A DNA stretch of 64,000 nucleotides from CAYWPG01 sp964460035 (GCA_964460035.1 CAYWPG010000001.1:229568-293567); one strand, 5' to 3'; numbered from the stretch's first letter, positions 1 through 8,462 are shown. Program-made: numbers and translations. Notes: generated from the sequence alone by a model not told the origin.

Positions 1-2
1 GC

Positions 3-242
3 ATCCTCAGCATCGCCAGCGTAGGCAGCATCCTGAGCATTGGTAGCGCCGGTAGCGTACTTAGCATAGGTAGTGCGGGCAGCCTTTTGAGCATAGGCAG
101 TGTGGGGAGCGTGCTCAGCGTGGGAAGTGCCGGCAGCCTTCTGGCGCTCCTTTGCGCCCGCAGCGTTCTCTCGATACTGAGTGCCAACAGTATCCTCAGC
201 GCCTTGCATTGCCGCACCGCCCGCAACCGCTCAAGGCCCTGA
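3..242 (+). CDS. C-terminal part of a pentapeptide-like SIGSAGS repeat protein (5' end outside window)
   Basis: The frame that starts at base 3 is open from the window edge to a TGA at 240-242 and has no start codon here, so this is a 3' fragment. About the first 50 residues are a regular ten-residue unit made of two five-residue halves, of the type ILSIGSAGSV then LSIGSAGSLL, with Gly-Ser every five residues and Ile/Val/Leu between. The regularity is at protein level, because the codons vary. It ends in a non-repetitive tail with two Cys (about ALLCARSVLSILSANSILS) and a basic end. A pentad of small and aliphatic residues would suit a beta-solenoid or a glycine-zipper membrane helix. I recognise no catalytic domain. 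The gene converges on the patatin gene with a gap of only 12 bases. Confidence 0.6.
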   Translation: MLSIASVGSILSIGSAGSVLSIGSAGSLLSIGSVGSVLSVGSAGSLLALLCARSVLSILSANSILSALHCRTARNRSRP

Positions 243-254
243 GGCCGGAAGCCA

Positions 255-1775
255 TCAGCACCAATTGCCCTGCTCCCAGCCATGGGCTCGAATAATCCTA
301 TGCAAGGTGCGGCTGATGGCGGTGCAGTTGCGCACCATCTCAATCTTCTCCCAAGCTGCGAGCTCGCCTTCGCGAATCAGGCGCATCATCTCGTCCCGCG
401 ATGGAGGAGCGAGCAGTTGCACGGGATGGTCCCAGCGGTTGCGAAGAAAAATGTTGATGTCGGCTGTGTAATCCTGGGCCAGGACACTGTAGCTCAGATG
501 CTGCAGCAAGCTGATGACGGGCGAGTCGATACGAATGTGGTCCCGGCTGAGCTTGAGTGCTTCTGTGACGGCTCCCTTCAGCAGGCGTGCCTGATAGTTG
601 AAGTAGGTACTCAAAGGGTGATCGGGGCCGTCAGGATCGGGCGTCATCGCCAGCGCGGCAGGATTGGCCATGCTACAGATGAAGTGGTTGACGCCGTACA
701 GGCGCCCGAGCCGCTTCGCCGGCAAATCGTCCACGAAGGAACCATCGATCCACTGCATGCCGGGCAAGTACGGGACGCGTTCGCCGGCCGCATTCTTGCT
801 CATCAGTGTAACCGGGGGGTAAATCCCGTAAACGGCGCACGAGGCCATCACCGCACTGCGAATATAGACGTTCGGCGCGGTGATGGCATTGAGCAGGCGG
901 GGCGCTTGTCTGGGCGATAATCCGGTAACGGTGATACTGAGGCTGCGTCCCGTTAACTCACGCGCTTCTTGAAACGTGAGATCGGGGATGATGGAGGCCA
1001 GATACTGTTCCAGCCGTTTCGCATCCAGCGACCGCTTGGGCTTGCCCAGTAGGGAGATCAGCGGTCGCACAGACGAGCTTTCTTCGATCTCGCGGTGAAG
1101 ATTGTCGATACTGAGCCGATCACGCAGCTCTTCGTCGGAGTGCGTGCAGGCGACTGCGGCCAGAATCGAGCCTGCGCTGGAGCCGGAAATGATGCGCGGA
1201 AGCAGGTTCTGGTCGAACAGGGCCTTGAGAACACCGGCGTGGAAGAAGCCCAGCACGGCGCCACCGCTCAGCATCAGCGCTGAGCGGCCATAGCAGTGAT
1301 CGGCGCGAAGGAAGAAGTCGCGTTTTTCAGCTGCGGGGATGATCGTTTCATCCACTGCGGCCAGCTCTTCCAGCGCCAGGCAAACCTCCGCAATGTACTG
1401 GTGAATCAGCTCCTTGGTGCCGAACATCGCTTTGTTGTACAGCGCGGGCTTGCCCATACCGCCCAGGTTGCCGTGAATTCCCTCGTTGAGGATGAACAGC
1501 AGCTGGTGGTAGTCGCGGCGGGTGCGTGCGCTGTGAATCGTCTCCAGACGGCTGCGAATCAGACGGTAGTCGTATTTGTCGCTGGCTTCTGTTCGTTTCC
1601 ACTCGTCCAGGCCATGTTCCTGATCGTAGGCAATCGCAAGCTGCGCCCACTCTTCGTAAGTTTTCGCAGAGCGCAAGGCCTTGGGTATAGCTTTGTAGTG
1701 AAACTTGGGAAGGAACATGTTCCAGCTACCCGCCTTTTTCTTCGTAGGAACGCTGTGCATTTGGCTAACGCTCAT
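255..1775 (-). CDS. Patatin-like phospholipase/lipase with DUF3336 N-terminal domain
   Basis: A 506-residue serine acyl hydrolase expected to cleave acyl esters of phospholipids or triacylglycerols. Residues 1-150 are the DUF3336-type region found in TGL3/4/5-like lipases. The patatin fold follows: an oxyanion segment LSGGAVLG near 169-176, the nucleophile elbow GSSAGS at 198-203 (Ser200), and the dyad Asp in IDGS (Asp344). Both members of the Ser-Asp dyad are present, so it should be active. Its ATG overlaps the stop of the wax ester synthase gene (ATGA, 1772-1775), so the two are translationally coupled. Together with the upstream phasin this suggests mobilisation or remodelling of storage lipid. 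No signal peptide is visible. Confidence 0.93.
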   Translation of the reverse strand: MSVSQMHSVPTKKKAGSWNMFLPKFHYKAIPKALRSAKTYEEWAQLAIAYDQEHGLDEWKRTEASDKYDYRLIRSRLETIHSARTRRDYHQLLFILNEGIHGNLGGMGKPALYNKAMFGTKELIHQYIAEVCLALEELAAVDETIIPAAEKRDFFLRADHCYGRSALMLSGGAVLGFFHAGVLKALFDQNLLPRIISGSSAGSILAAVACTHSDEELRDRLSIDNLHREIEESSSVRPLISLLGKPKRSLDAKRLEQYLASIIPDLTFQEARELTGRSLSITVTGLSPRQAPRLLNAITAPNVYIRSAVMASCAVYGIYPPVTLMSKNAAGERVPYLPGMQWIDGSFVDDLPAKRLGRLYGVNHFICSMANPAALAMTPDPDGPDHPLSTYFNYQARLLKGAVTEALKLSRDHIRIDSPVISLLQHLSYSVLAQDYTADINIFLRNRWDHPVQLLAPPSRDEMMRLIREGELAAWEKIEMVRNCTAISRTLHRIIRAHGWEQGNWC

Positions 1776-3358
1776 GCTGCTGCCTCCTCGCTAGCACCGG
1801 CTGTATCGGCAACCCGCTCTTTGGCCGACTGCTTGGCGGCGGTGCGTGTTGCGGTGCGCCCGCTGCGGGAGCGGCGCGAGCGAGTGCCTTCCGTTCCAGC
1901 CGAGGCAGTTTCCTTGGGAACCGCTCGCGCGGCCGCATCCCGCCGTTCCGTCAGCTGCCGGTACTCCTGTGTGGAGTCGGCGATGCAGCGGATGTAGAGA
2001 TCGATATCCGGCACAACTTGGCGATCTGCAAGTATGCCTAGGCTGATGTTGTCGTAAATCCCCGTGATGCCGTGGGTGATGGCGACCCCATCCGAGACGG
2101 GTACCAGAGGGAAGACCGAAGAGATTTTGGCGCCTGCGAAGTACTTGGGCTGCAGCCCAGGAATGCCGGGCACGTTGGTGATGACGGTGTTGATTAGGGG
2201 AACTCTGCTCAGCAGGCGCGTCTTCGAATTGGCCCAAGCGAGCAGGGCGCGCACATACGCTGGGAGCATCTCGCCGGCGGCATCGCCCAGATCGCACAAT
2301 ACTTCCTTCGCCAGCGGCACGCCTTGTGAGGTACGCCGTTGAACCGCAGCCAAGCGCTGCACCGGATCGGCGATGTCGGTACCGATGGGGATATACATCG
2401 CGGAGATCCGGTTGCCGCCTTCATGTCGGGAATCGTCGGGTCGCAGTGCGACAGGGCACATCGCTATCAGCGAGGCGCGCTCCGGAAGGCAGGAGCGCTG
2501 GAGCAAATACCGGCGCATGCCGCCCGCTATGATAGCCACTATGACATCGTTGACCGTGGCGCCCGCGCATAGGGCTCGCATGCGCTTGAGCTCGGCGAGC
2601 GTCCACGTGTAGCCGTCGTAGACGCGGTGCCGGGTAACCGGGGCGTTGAAGATGGTCTTGGGGACGGTGAGCTGCTCCGGTCGCGCATCGCGATACAGTC
2701 GATTCAGCAGTTCCATGCTCTTGAGCGTGACTTCCATCCCGGCGCGCATGCCGCGCAGCGACTGCCCGAACAGCCGTGGCATAGTGCGTAACCACATCTC
2801 CGATAAGGTAGGAGCGCGCTCGACGTACTGCGTATGGTCGCGCCGCCCGTACTCGTGATTGGGCGTGTCTTCCATGAGCGTCGTGCTCAGCTCCAGGCTG
2901 GACTTGCCGTCCACGTAGGCATGGTGAAAGCGAACCAGCACCGCGAAGCTGTTAGGCGGCACTCCTTCGATGTTGTTGACTCCGTCGATGATGTAGATTT
3001 CCCAGGGGGCACGCTCCATATCCAGCGTGCGTGACATGGTTCTGGCGGTAAACAGGCGCAACTGATGCCAATCTCCCGGTTGCGGCAGGCTGACATGGCG
3101 GACGTGATACTCCAGCTCGAAGTTCTCATCCTCCAGCCAATAGGGGTCGTCAAGCCGGAACGGTACGTGCTGCAGGCGGCGGCGGAATATGGAAGTGGTG
3201 CTCAAGCGGTCTTCGACGTACTGAAGAATGTCTTGATAGCGGACTATCCCGTTTGGAGCCGAGCTTTGATCGCAAAGCCATAGGCTTCCGATAATCATGG
3301 GTTGGTTTGGTGTTTCGAAGTAGAAAAAATTCGAGTCCAACGGGCTTAGTTGTTTCAT
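1772..3358 (-). CDS. Wax ester synthase/diacylglycerol acyltransferase (WS/DGAT)
   Basis: A 528-residue bifunctional acyltransferase of the WS/DGAT family, which condenses acyl-CoA with fatty alcohols or diacylglycerol to make storage wax esters or triacylglycerols at the inner membrane. The active-site motif HHAYVDG is at 145-151, near the usual position. The N-terminal PLDSNFFYFE segment and the later TNVPG segment are also typical. The last 60 residues are a Ser/Arg/Ala-rich basic extension (SRRSRSGRTATRT) that looks disordered and is not part of the usual core. It lies between the phasin gene upstream and the patatin gene downstream, all on one strand. The spacing from GGAG to ATG is long (about 12 bases). 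Confidence 0.95.
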   Translation of the reverse strand: MKQLSPLDSNFFYFETPNQPMIIGSLWLCDQSSAPNGIVRYQDILQYVEDRLSTTSIFRRRLQHVPFRLDDPYWLEDENFELEYHVRHVSLPQPGDWHQLRLFTARTMSRTLDMERAPWEIYIIDGVNNIEGVPPNSFAVLVRFHHAYVDGKSSLELSTTLMEDTPNHEYGRRDHTQYVERAPTLSEMWLRTMPRLFGQSLRGMRAGMEVTLKSMELLNRLYRDARPEQLTVPKTIFNAPVTRHRVYDGYTWTLAELKRMRALCAGATVNDVIVAIIAGGMRRYLLQRSCLPERASLIAMCPVALRPDDSRHEGGNRISAMYIPIGTDIADPVQRLAAVQRRTSQGVPLAKEVLCDLGDAAGEMLPAYVRALLAWANSKTRLLSRVPLINTVITNVPGIPGLQPKYFAGAKISSVFPLVPVSDGVAITHGITGIYDNISLGILADRQVVPDIDLYIRCIADSTQEYRQLTERRDAAARAVPKETASAGTEGTRSRRSRSGRTATRTAAKQSAKERVADTAGASEEAAA

Positions 3359-3446
3359 TATTTAATAACACTCCCTATTAAACTGACTCGGTGTGGAGTC
3401 AGCAGGCTTTCCATAGCGCGAGCGGAGAATTATAAGTAAGGACGGA

Positions 3447-3466
3447 GGCCGGCCTATGGGCCGGCC
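3447..3466 (-). terminator. GC-rich hairpin between phasin and WS/DGAT genes
   Basis: Perfect 8-bp stem GGCCGGCC/GGCCGGCC with a four-base loop, in the 128-base gap downstream of the phasin stop. In the mRNA it is followed by a pyrimidine-rich but not pure-U run. It is a likely partial terminator or 3' stabiliser that would leave the phasin transcript more abundant than the enzyme transcripts. Confidence 0.55.
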
Positions 3467-3486
3467 ATTACCGAGGAATTGGATGC

Positions 3487-3846
3487 TCAGGCTGCCTTCT
3501 TGATTTTTGCAGCAGGTAGTTTCTGCTGGAAAATTTTCTGGGCATCGGCCGTATAGCTGGTGCTCATTTCCAGTAATGCCTGCAGGTCGTCCTGTAACTG
3601 CTTGCCAAGTTCCTCCGCCAGCTGCGGACGGCTGTTCAGATAGTCCTGGAGCCCGCTGATGTCCTTGATATCCAGCAGGGCCCGCCACTGAGCGAAGCTG
3701 AGGCTCGTGTAGCTTTGCAGCTTTTCCAGATGAAAGTTGACCAGCTTCTCCAAGGCGCCAAGCGAGAGGCGGTTGAACTCTTGAGTGGACGATATGAAAG
3801 CTTCGAGGCCGGCGCTTCCCGATTTCCCTAGCAGTTTCTCCAGCAC
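3487..3846 (-). CDS. Phasin family protein
   Basis: A 119-residue all-helical protein with the phasin hallmark of long amphipathic helices (LSLGALEKLVNFHLEKLQSY) and a Lys/Ala-rich end (PAAKIKKAA). Phasins coat polyhydroxyalkanoate or other lipid inclusions. The start is GTG at 3844-3846 with AAGGAG eight bases upstream. It is the first gene of the run phasin, WS/DGAT, patatin, so the inclusion it coats may contain wax ester or triacylglycerol. No PHA synthase gene is in the window. Function as a granule coat is inferred from family and context. Confidence 0.85.
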   Translation of the reverse strand: MLEKLLGKSGSAGLEAFISSTQEFNRLSLGALEKLVNFHLEKLQSYTSLSFAQWRALLDIKDISGLQDYLNSRPQLAEELGKQLQDDLQALLEMSTSYTADAQKIFQQKLPAAKIKKAA

Positions 3847-4189
3847 GACGATATCTCCTTATATTCGACGTATGTGTGGCTGTTCCTAGGCGATGTTAAG
3901 CATAGCAATGAGGATGTTGCGTCGCAACAGCTTGGGATTTTTAAGTGGTTTATTCTATAGATAGAGAATTAATTCTTAAGTTGTCTAAAGGTTGGGGTGC
4001 GAAAAGGCGCTTTATGCGAGTTATATCTTAATGTTGCTAGGGGGAATCGAGGAGGCTGCGCGAGGGGAGTTGAGCGCGCGTCGCGAAAGGCGACGGAATC
4101 GGGTTCTTCATGACGGATGGGCCGTTGCAGGGTGCACGGCCCGGAGTGTCCGTCGTAGCTTGGGAGCCGGTGAATCCGGTGAATAGGGC
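3847..4189. other. Intergenic region upstream of the phasin gene
   Basis: 343 bases without a supported gene, AT-richer than its surroundings, between the phasin start and the HIT gene stop. It should contain the promoter of the phasin/WS-DGAT operon. The notable element is the inverted repeat at 3915-3929. Confidence 0.5.
3915..3929. promoter_or_regulatory. TTGCG-N-CGCAA inverted repeat, candidate operator
   Basis: TGTTGCGTCGCAACA is a 15-base palindrome with only the central base unpaired, about 70 bases upstream of the phasin GTG start. Its position suits a repressor operator for the granule operon. The binding protein is unknown. Confidence 0.5.
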
Positions 4190-4621
4190 TTAGAGCGGTT
4201 CCAGGGCGTTGGCAATGCGTGCCGCAATTTGGCGAAGCTCATCCATATCCGCTTTCTCTCGGCCATGAAAGCGCATGCTCTTGCCGGTGATACGCGGTAT
4301 CACGTGCATGTGGTAATGGAACACCGTCTGCCCGGCGGCGGCACGGTTGAACTGCGCGATCGCGATGCCGTGGGCGTCGAACGCCTTCATCTGCGCGTGC
4401 GCGAGCCGCTGTGAGAACAGTACCACTGCCTGGAGGTGTTCCTGGGACATGGGGAAGATGTCCGGGTAATGGGGTTTAGGAACGATGAGGGAATGCCCCT
4501 CGGTAGCCGGGAACAGATCCAGAAAGGTGATCAGTTGGTCGTCTTCGTACACGATTGCGGCGGGAGATTCGCCGGCGATGATTTGACAGAAAATGCAATC
4601 GGGGTCGTGTAGATGGCTCAT
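4190..4621 (-). CDS. HIT family hydrolase (first of two)
   Basis: A 143-residue histidine-triad protein. The triad motif HYHMHVIP contains His102, His104 and His106. An N-terminal CIFCQII segment with paired Cys is typical of Hint/FHIT-like bacterial members. The family hydrolyses nucleotide conjugates such as adenosine phosphoramidates and dinucleoside polyphosphates in the cytoplasm. The physiological substrate cannot be read from sequence. It is followed 95 bases downstream in the transcription direction by nothing coupled: the beta-lactamase-like gene lies upstream on the same strand. Confidence 0.92.
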   Translation of the reverse strand: MSHLHDPDCIFCQIIAGESPAAIVYEDDQLITFLDLFPATEGHSLIVPKPHYPDIFPMSQEHLQAVVLFSQRLAHAQMKAFDAHGIAIAQFNRAAAGQTVFHYHMHVIPRITGKSMRFHGREKADMDELRQIAARIANALEPL

Positions 4622-4678
4622 TGCTTTACCTGCAGCTCTGATATGTGAGTCCTCGACCAGGGTGGCGTGCGCTGGCCG

Positions 4679-4713
4679 GCGGCCGGGCGAGTCCTTGTCC
4701 GACAGCCGGCCGC
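4679..4713 (-). terminator. Inverted repeat downstream of the beta-lactamase-like gene
   Basis: GCGGCCGG/CCGGCCGC 8-bp stem with a 19-base loop, just after the stop of the serine hydrolase gene. It has no clear U-run, so it is a weak terminator candidate. Confidence 0.35.
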
Positions 4714-4716
4714 TCG

Positions 4717-5913
4717 CTACAGCAGGGCGGGGTACAACAGCGCCTTGAGCTGGCCGCGGAAGTTAAAGGTCCCCGACGGGATCAGCTGCGTCATGAATAT
4801 GACGATCAGCTCCTCGCTCGGGTCTATCCAGAATAACGTGGAAGCGAAACCGCCCCACATATACTCTCCGGCCGAGCCGATCACGCCGGTCTGCGTGGGC
4901 CCTTGAGCGACCGCCATGGTAAGTCCGAAGCCCATGCCGTCGAAACCCACTTCGCCGTATCCGCCGGGCAGAGCGAAGCTGCGCATGTCGCCTCCGCCCG
5001 GAAAATGATTGGTGGTCATCAGCTCGACGGTTTTGCGGCCTAGGATGCGGACGCCTCCCAAGCTGCCGCCGTTTAACAGCATTTGCGTAAAACGCAGATA
5101 GTCCGCGCTGGTCGAAACCAAACCGCCGCCGCCCGAGAGGAATCTGCGCTGCTTGCGGTATGCGCTGTTTTCGGCGTTTTCTATCAGGCGCAGCGACTTG
5201 TCGGGGGCGCGGGTATAGCTGGCGGCGAAGCGGTCCAGCTTGTCATCCGGGATCCGGAAGGCGGTGTCGGTCATCCCCAGCGGGTCGAATATGGTCGACT
5301 GCAGGTATTCGTCGAAACGTTGGCCGGAGAGTATTTCTACCAGCCGCGCGCAAACGTCGGTGGAAATGCCGTAGAGCCAATGGTCGCCAGGGTGGAACTC
5401 CAGCGGAACCTCGGCGGCTTCCGCACACAGTCCCTCCAGATCGCGGTCCACGTCCAGGAAGCTAACGCCTGACGCCGGAATCATGAAACTGCGGCTCAAG
5501 CCGGAGGTGTGCATCAGCAAGTCGCGCACGATCATCGGGCGTTTGGGCTCGACCAGCCGTTCCGAGCCGTCGGGCGCACGCTCTAGCACCTTGAGGTTGC
5601 GCCAGGCCGGGATATAGCGGTGGACCGGATCGGTCAGTTGAAACTTGCCCCGCTCGTAGAGCGACATCAGGGCGACACCGGTGATGGGCTTGGTCATGGA
5701 GTAGATGCGCCAGATGGTATCGTCCATCACCGGTTTGTTCTGCTCGCGGTCCATCAGCCCCAGCGATTCGAACAGCCCTACCTGGCCTCTGCGGGCAACG
5801 ACAATCTGGCAGCCGGCGATCTTGCCGGGGGCTACGTAGTTTTCCAAGAAGAACGGTGCGATGCGCTCGAGTTGGCGGGTATCGAGGCCCGCCGCTTCAG
5901 GATCGATGTGCAT
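4717..5913 (-). CDS. Serine hydrolase of the beta-lactamase/penicillin-binding family (EstB-like)
   Basis: A 398-residue protein with a class C beta-lactamase fold. The nucleophile motif SMTK is at 72-75 and the Tyr motif YGIS at 181-184, in the place of YxN. There is no signal peptide, so a cytoplasmic esterase or lipase role (EstB-type) is more likely than a true beta-lactamase. The segment HTSGLS near 135-140 is also typical of this family. The substrate is unknown. It stands alone with about 270 bases upstream, so it probably has its own promoter. Confidence 0.9.
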   Translation of the reverse strand: MHIDPEAAGLDTRQLERIAPFFLENYVAPGKIAGCQIVVARRGQVGLFESLGLMDREQNKPVMDDTIWRIYSMTKPITGVALMSLYERGKFQLTDPVHRYIPAWRNLKVLERAPDGSERLVEPKRPMIVRDLLMHTSGLSRSFMIPASGVSFLDVDRDLEGLCAEAAEVPLEFHPGDHWLYGISTDVCARLVEILSGQRFDEYLQSTIFDPLGMTDTAFRIPDDKLDRFAASYTRAPDKSLRLIENAENSAYRKQRRFLSGGGGLVSTSADYLRFTQMLLNGGSLGGVRILGRKTVELMTTNHFPGGGDMRSFALPGGYGEVGFDGMGFGLTMAVAQGPTQTGVIGSAGEYMWGGFASTLFWIDPSEELIVIFMTQLIPSGTFNFRGQLKALLYPALL

Positions 5914-6184
5914 GAACTCTCCCCCTGTTATGCCTCGTTGTTATGAAGCCCTCAGTTTGGCATTGCCAGTGCGCGCTGAACAGTGCTGTAGGGTGAACCG
6001 GCTGCCGGACGCTATGCGTTGCCTTGCAGGAGCGGGTACTGGCTCATCGCGTTCGCTCATGATCAAGAGCGCGGCTAAGAGGACAGAGCCATGCTCGGAT
6101 AGCGCGCTGTAGGTGCCTGTTGCAGGTGTGCGGACGAAATCCGCGCTGGATTGGGAGCGATGCCTCATGGCAGGCTGAGAGCGT

Positions 6185-6409
6185 ATGAGCGATTTTGTGA
6201 GCTACGATGGACTGCCAGACGTGCGCGACGGGCTTACGCGGCTGGAACGCGTGGTGCTGCATGTGTTGGCCGAGCTACAGCGGGAGCGAGCGGGCAGATC
6301 GGTTCCTACTGCCATGCTCTACGGGCGCGTGCTCGAATATGTGGATATAAGCGAGGCCGAGCTGCAGGCATGTTTGCGCCGCCTGAGTCGCGGCGCGGCC
6401 GGAGATTAA
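6185..6409 (+). CDS. Small conserved-looking protein of 74 residues, unknown function
   Basis: Codes for a soluble acidic protein with no cysteine. Residues 17-70 look like three helices with a beta-like element, compatible with a small winged-helix fold (LTRLERVVLHVLAELQ, then SEAELQACLRRLS). It ends 59 bases before a convergent small gene, with a shared hairpin between them. The amino-acid composition is balanced, unlike an antisense shadow frame. I recognise no named family, so a DNA-binding role is only a guess from the helix pattern. Confidence 0.55.
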   Translation: MSDFVSYDGLPDVRDGLTRLERVVLHVLAELQRERAGRSVPTAMLYGRVLEYVDISEAELQACLRRLSRGAAGD

Positions 6410-6425
6410 GGGTGTTCGCGGCAGA

Positions 6426-6457
6426 GCAGGTGCACGCCTTGATGCGCATGCACCTGC
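6426..6457. terminator. Bidirectional hairpin between two small convergent genes
   Basis: Perfect 9-bp stem GCAGGTGCA/TGCACCTGC with a 14-base loop, in the 59-base gap between the stops of the two small genes. It lacks a strong T-run on either side. Its position between converging stops supports a terminator role. Confidence 0.5.
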
Positions 6458-6468
6458 CTAGAGCGGCG

Positions 6469-6681
6469 TTACGCTCGTTCCGGTGTCGGGCCAGTCAGGC
6501 GTGCCGACAGCTCGCGAATTTCCGCCGCTAGCCAAGAGAAGAGGTCTCGGCGGCGTTCGAGTCGAACTGGAGCGCTCGCTCCGGTCTCGTTGGTAAGCAA
6601 GAGGGCGCGGTATTCGGCGTTCTCCGAGCGCTCGCGGTTACGTGCTTCGGCCGTCATGATTGCTTCGACTGGGCTGAACAT
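6469..6681 (-). CDS. Small hypothetical protein of 70 residues
   Basis: The frame is open further upstream, but the ATG at 6679-6681 has an AAGGAG seven bases before it, so I start here (MFSPVEAIMTAEARN). The product is charged, with a helical C-terminal half (DLFSWLAAEIRELSARL). There is no signal peptide and no Cys. It converges with the 74-residue gene. No family recognised. The strong Shine-Dalgarno is the main support for it being real. Confidence 0.5.
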   Translation of the reverse strand: MFSPVEAIMTAEARNRERSENAEYRALLLTNETGASAPVRLERRRDLFSWLAAEIRELSARLTGPTPERA

Positions 6682-7104
6682 ACGACGCTCCTTGCTGTTA
6701 TGTCGCGCTGCACAATTGTTATGTTCGATTTTAATCATCCCGTGCTGCGGTGCAACATCGTTTTTCTTGAAGATGGGTAAGAAAAAGTTTTTCTGAGAGG
6801 TGGTTCGCAAGCAAAGAGACGGCTGTGAGCCTCCTAAGTTTAGGTGTAACTGGGATATTTTTTGAGGTGTGTGAGTAGGCAGTTGGCTATGGCTAAGCTG
6901 ATTTCATGCCTTCATAGCCGCCCGAAGGGGGGTAACCTGTGGGGAAGCCCGCTGCCGATTTGGCCGCACCAGTCGGCAATCAGTTGCGGTCAGGTGTTTC
7001 GAGGAATGAGCCGGCAGCGCCGGTACCGGTTGCGGGGGTGGGCGAATACGGGACCGGGTGCGCAGGGACCCGCCCCGGCGGGCCCCTGCCATGCCGCACT
7101 TGCC
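6682..7104. other. Intergenic region without a supported gene
   Basis: About 420 bases between the small 70-residue gene and the SDR gene stop. The part at 6700-6860 is AT-rich, as expected for a promoter of the small gene. Near the SDR stop lies a GC-rich imperfect hairpin at 7062-7089 (GCAGGG and CCCGC paired with GCGGG and CCCTGC, one mismatch) that could terminate the SDR transcript. Nothing else is recognisable. Confidence 0.4.
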
Positions 7105-7899
7105 TCAGCCGACCCGGGCGGATTGCCCGCCATCGACCGGGAGCACCACGCCGGTGATGAATTTGGCTTCGTCGCTGGCTAGGAACACCGCCGCGTTGGC
7201 GACATCCCAGGCCGAGCCCATTCCGCCCAGCGGAACCCTGGCGTTACGCTCCGCAATGAGCTTTTCGCGCTCTTCGCCGCGCGCCACGTAGCCTTCGATC
7301 GCCATGGGCGTGTTCATCAGGCCCGGCATGATGACGTTGGCGCGTATGCCGAAGTGCGCGTTGCCTATCGCCAGCGTTTGGGTGTACGCGTTCACGGCGG
7401 CTTTCGAGCTCTTGTAGGCGATGATGGGTGCAGGCGCCACCGCCGCGAGCGAGGAGATGTTCACGATTACACCGGAACGCTGCTCGCGCATGATGGGCAG
7501 CGTGTGCTTGCAGGTGAACATCACGGACTTGAGGTTGACGGCAAAAATGCGGTCCCAGGCCTCCTCGGTGATACTGGTCACCGAGGCATCGCCGGTGCCG
7601 ATGCCGACGTTATTGTGCAGTATGTCGATGCGACCGAAGTGCTCGAGGCAGGCTTTCACCAGCGCCTTGCAGTCGGCTTCCTGGCTGACATCGGCAGCGA
7701 AGCAGTAAGCTTCGCCCCCGCGCTCTTTGACCATCTGCAGCGTTTCCTCGGCGGACTCCAGCCGTTTGTCCACCAACAGCAGCCGTGCGCCTTCCTCGGC
7801 GAAGCGCAGCGCCGTGGCGCGGCCATTGCCTATGGTCTCCCCTGGCGTTTGACCCGCACCGACAATTATCGCGACTTTGTCTTGTAAGCGGCCGGCCAT
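7105..7899 (-). CDS. SDR family oxidoreductase
   Basis: A 264-residue short-chain dehydrogenase/reductase. The cofactor loop is VGAGQTPGETIGNG near 13-26, a longer variant of TGxxxGxG. NNVG is at 96-99, the catalytic Ser near 149-150, and YKSSK at 162-166 supplies Tyr162 and Lys166. An acidic residue after beta-2 (VDKR) suggests NAD(H) preference, which is a weak inference. The ATG overlaps the stop of the upstream carboxymuconolactone-decarboxylase-family gene by one base (TGATG), so the two probably act together in a small-molecule catabolic step. The substrate is unknown. Confidence 0.92.
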   Translation of the reverse strand: MAGRLQDKVAIIVGAGQTPGETIGNGRATALRFAEEGARLLLVDKRLESAEETLQMVKERGGEAYCFAADVSQEADCKALVKACLEHFGRIDILHNNVGIGTGDASVTSITEEAWDRIFAVNLKSVMFTCKHTLPIMREQRSGVIVNISSLAAVAPAPIIAYKSSKAAVNAYTQTLAIGNAHFGIRANVIMPGLMNTPMAIEGYVARGEEREKLIAERNARVPLGGMGSAWDVANAAVFLASDEAKFITGVVLPVDGGQSARVG

Positions 7900-8462
7900 C
7901 AGGTGGTCTCCTCGAATGTGGGCAGCCCTTCGTCGAGTTGAACGCCGAAGCTGTTCAAGGCCATCGATACCAGGTTGTACTGGCCGACGGTAAAGACGAT
8001 GTCCATGAGCTGCTGCTGGTTGTAGTGCGCTTGCAGGGCCTGCCAGGTAGCGTCGCTAATGAAAGCGTCGTTGCGCAGCTCGTCCACCGCCTGTAGTAGC
8101 AAGCGTTCGCGAGGATCGCTAAAGACGCTGGTGCTCGGGCCTTCGGCGATTCCCTTGATCTCGGCATCGGTAAGACCGACCCGTTTGCCGATTACCACAT
8201 GCTGTGCCCACTCGTATTCCGCGCGGCACAGGTAGCCGATGCGCAGGATCAGAATCTCCCGATCGCGCGGGCTCAGGGTGGATTTGCCTAGGATGTGATT
8301 CGCGAACACCAGCCAGCGGCGCAGCAGGCTGGGATGGTTCGCCATAGTCTTGAAAATGTTGGCGACGTTGCCTCTGGCCGCGAAGCGTTGCATCACTTCG
8401 GCGGCTTCTTCGTTCCACTGGTCGGCTTCCAGTGGCGCGATTCTGGGTTCTTTTAAACGCAT
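7899..8462 (-). CDS. Carboxymuconolactone decarboxylase family protein
   Basis: A 187-residue helical protein of the CMD/AhpD superfamily. The core segment LSPRDREILILRIGYLCRAE then YEWAQHV is the family signature, with the conserved Glu, Trp and His. It carries one Cys in this segment rather than the CxxC of true AhpD peroxidases, so a peroxidase role is less likely. It is the first gene of a coupled pair with the SDR gene (one-base overlap). Members often sit with SDRs in hydrocarbon, terpene or steroid degradation clusters. That link is contextual. Confidence 0.88.
   Translation of the reverse strand: MRLKEPRIAPLEADQWNEEAAEVMQRFAARGNVANIFKTMANHPSLLRRWLVFANHILGKSTLSPRDREILILRIGYLCRAEYEWAQHVVIGKRVGLTDAEIKGIAEGPSTSVFSDPRERLLLQAVDELRNDAFISDATWQALQAHYNQQQLMDIVFTVGQYNLVSMALNSFGVQLDEGLPTFEETT

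Noticed and set aside
1..240. DNA repeat or CRISPR-like array at the left edge
   Set aside because: The period is 15/30 bases but only at the protein level; third codon positions vary and there are no spacers. It is the 3' end of a repeat protein gene.
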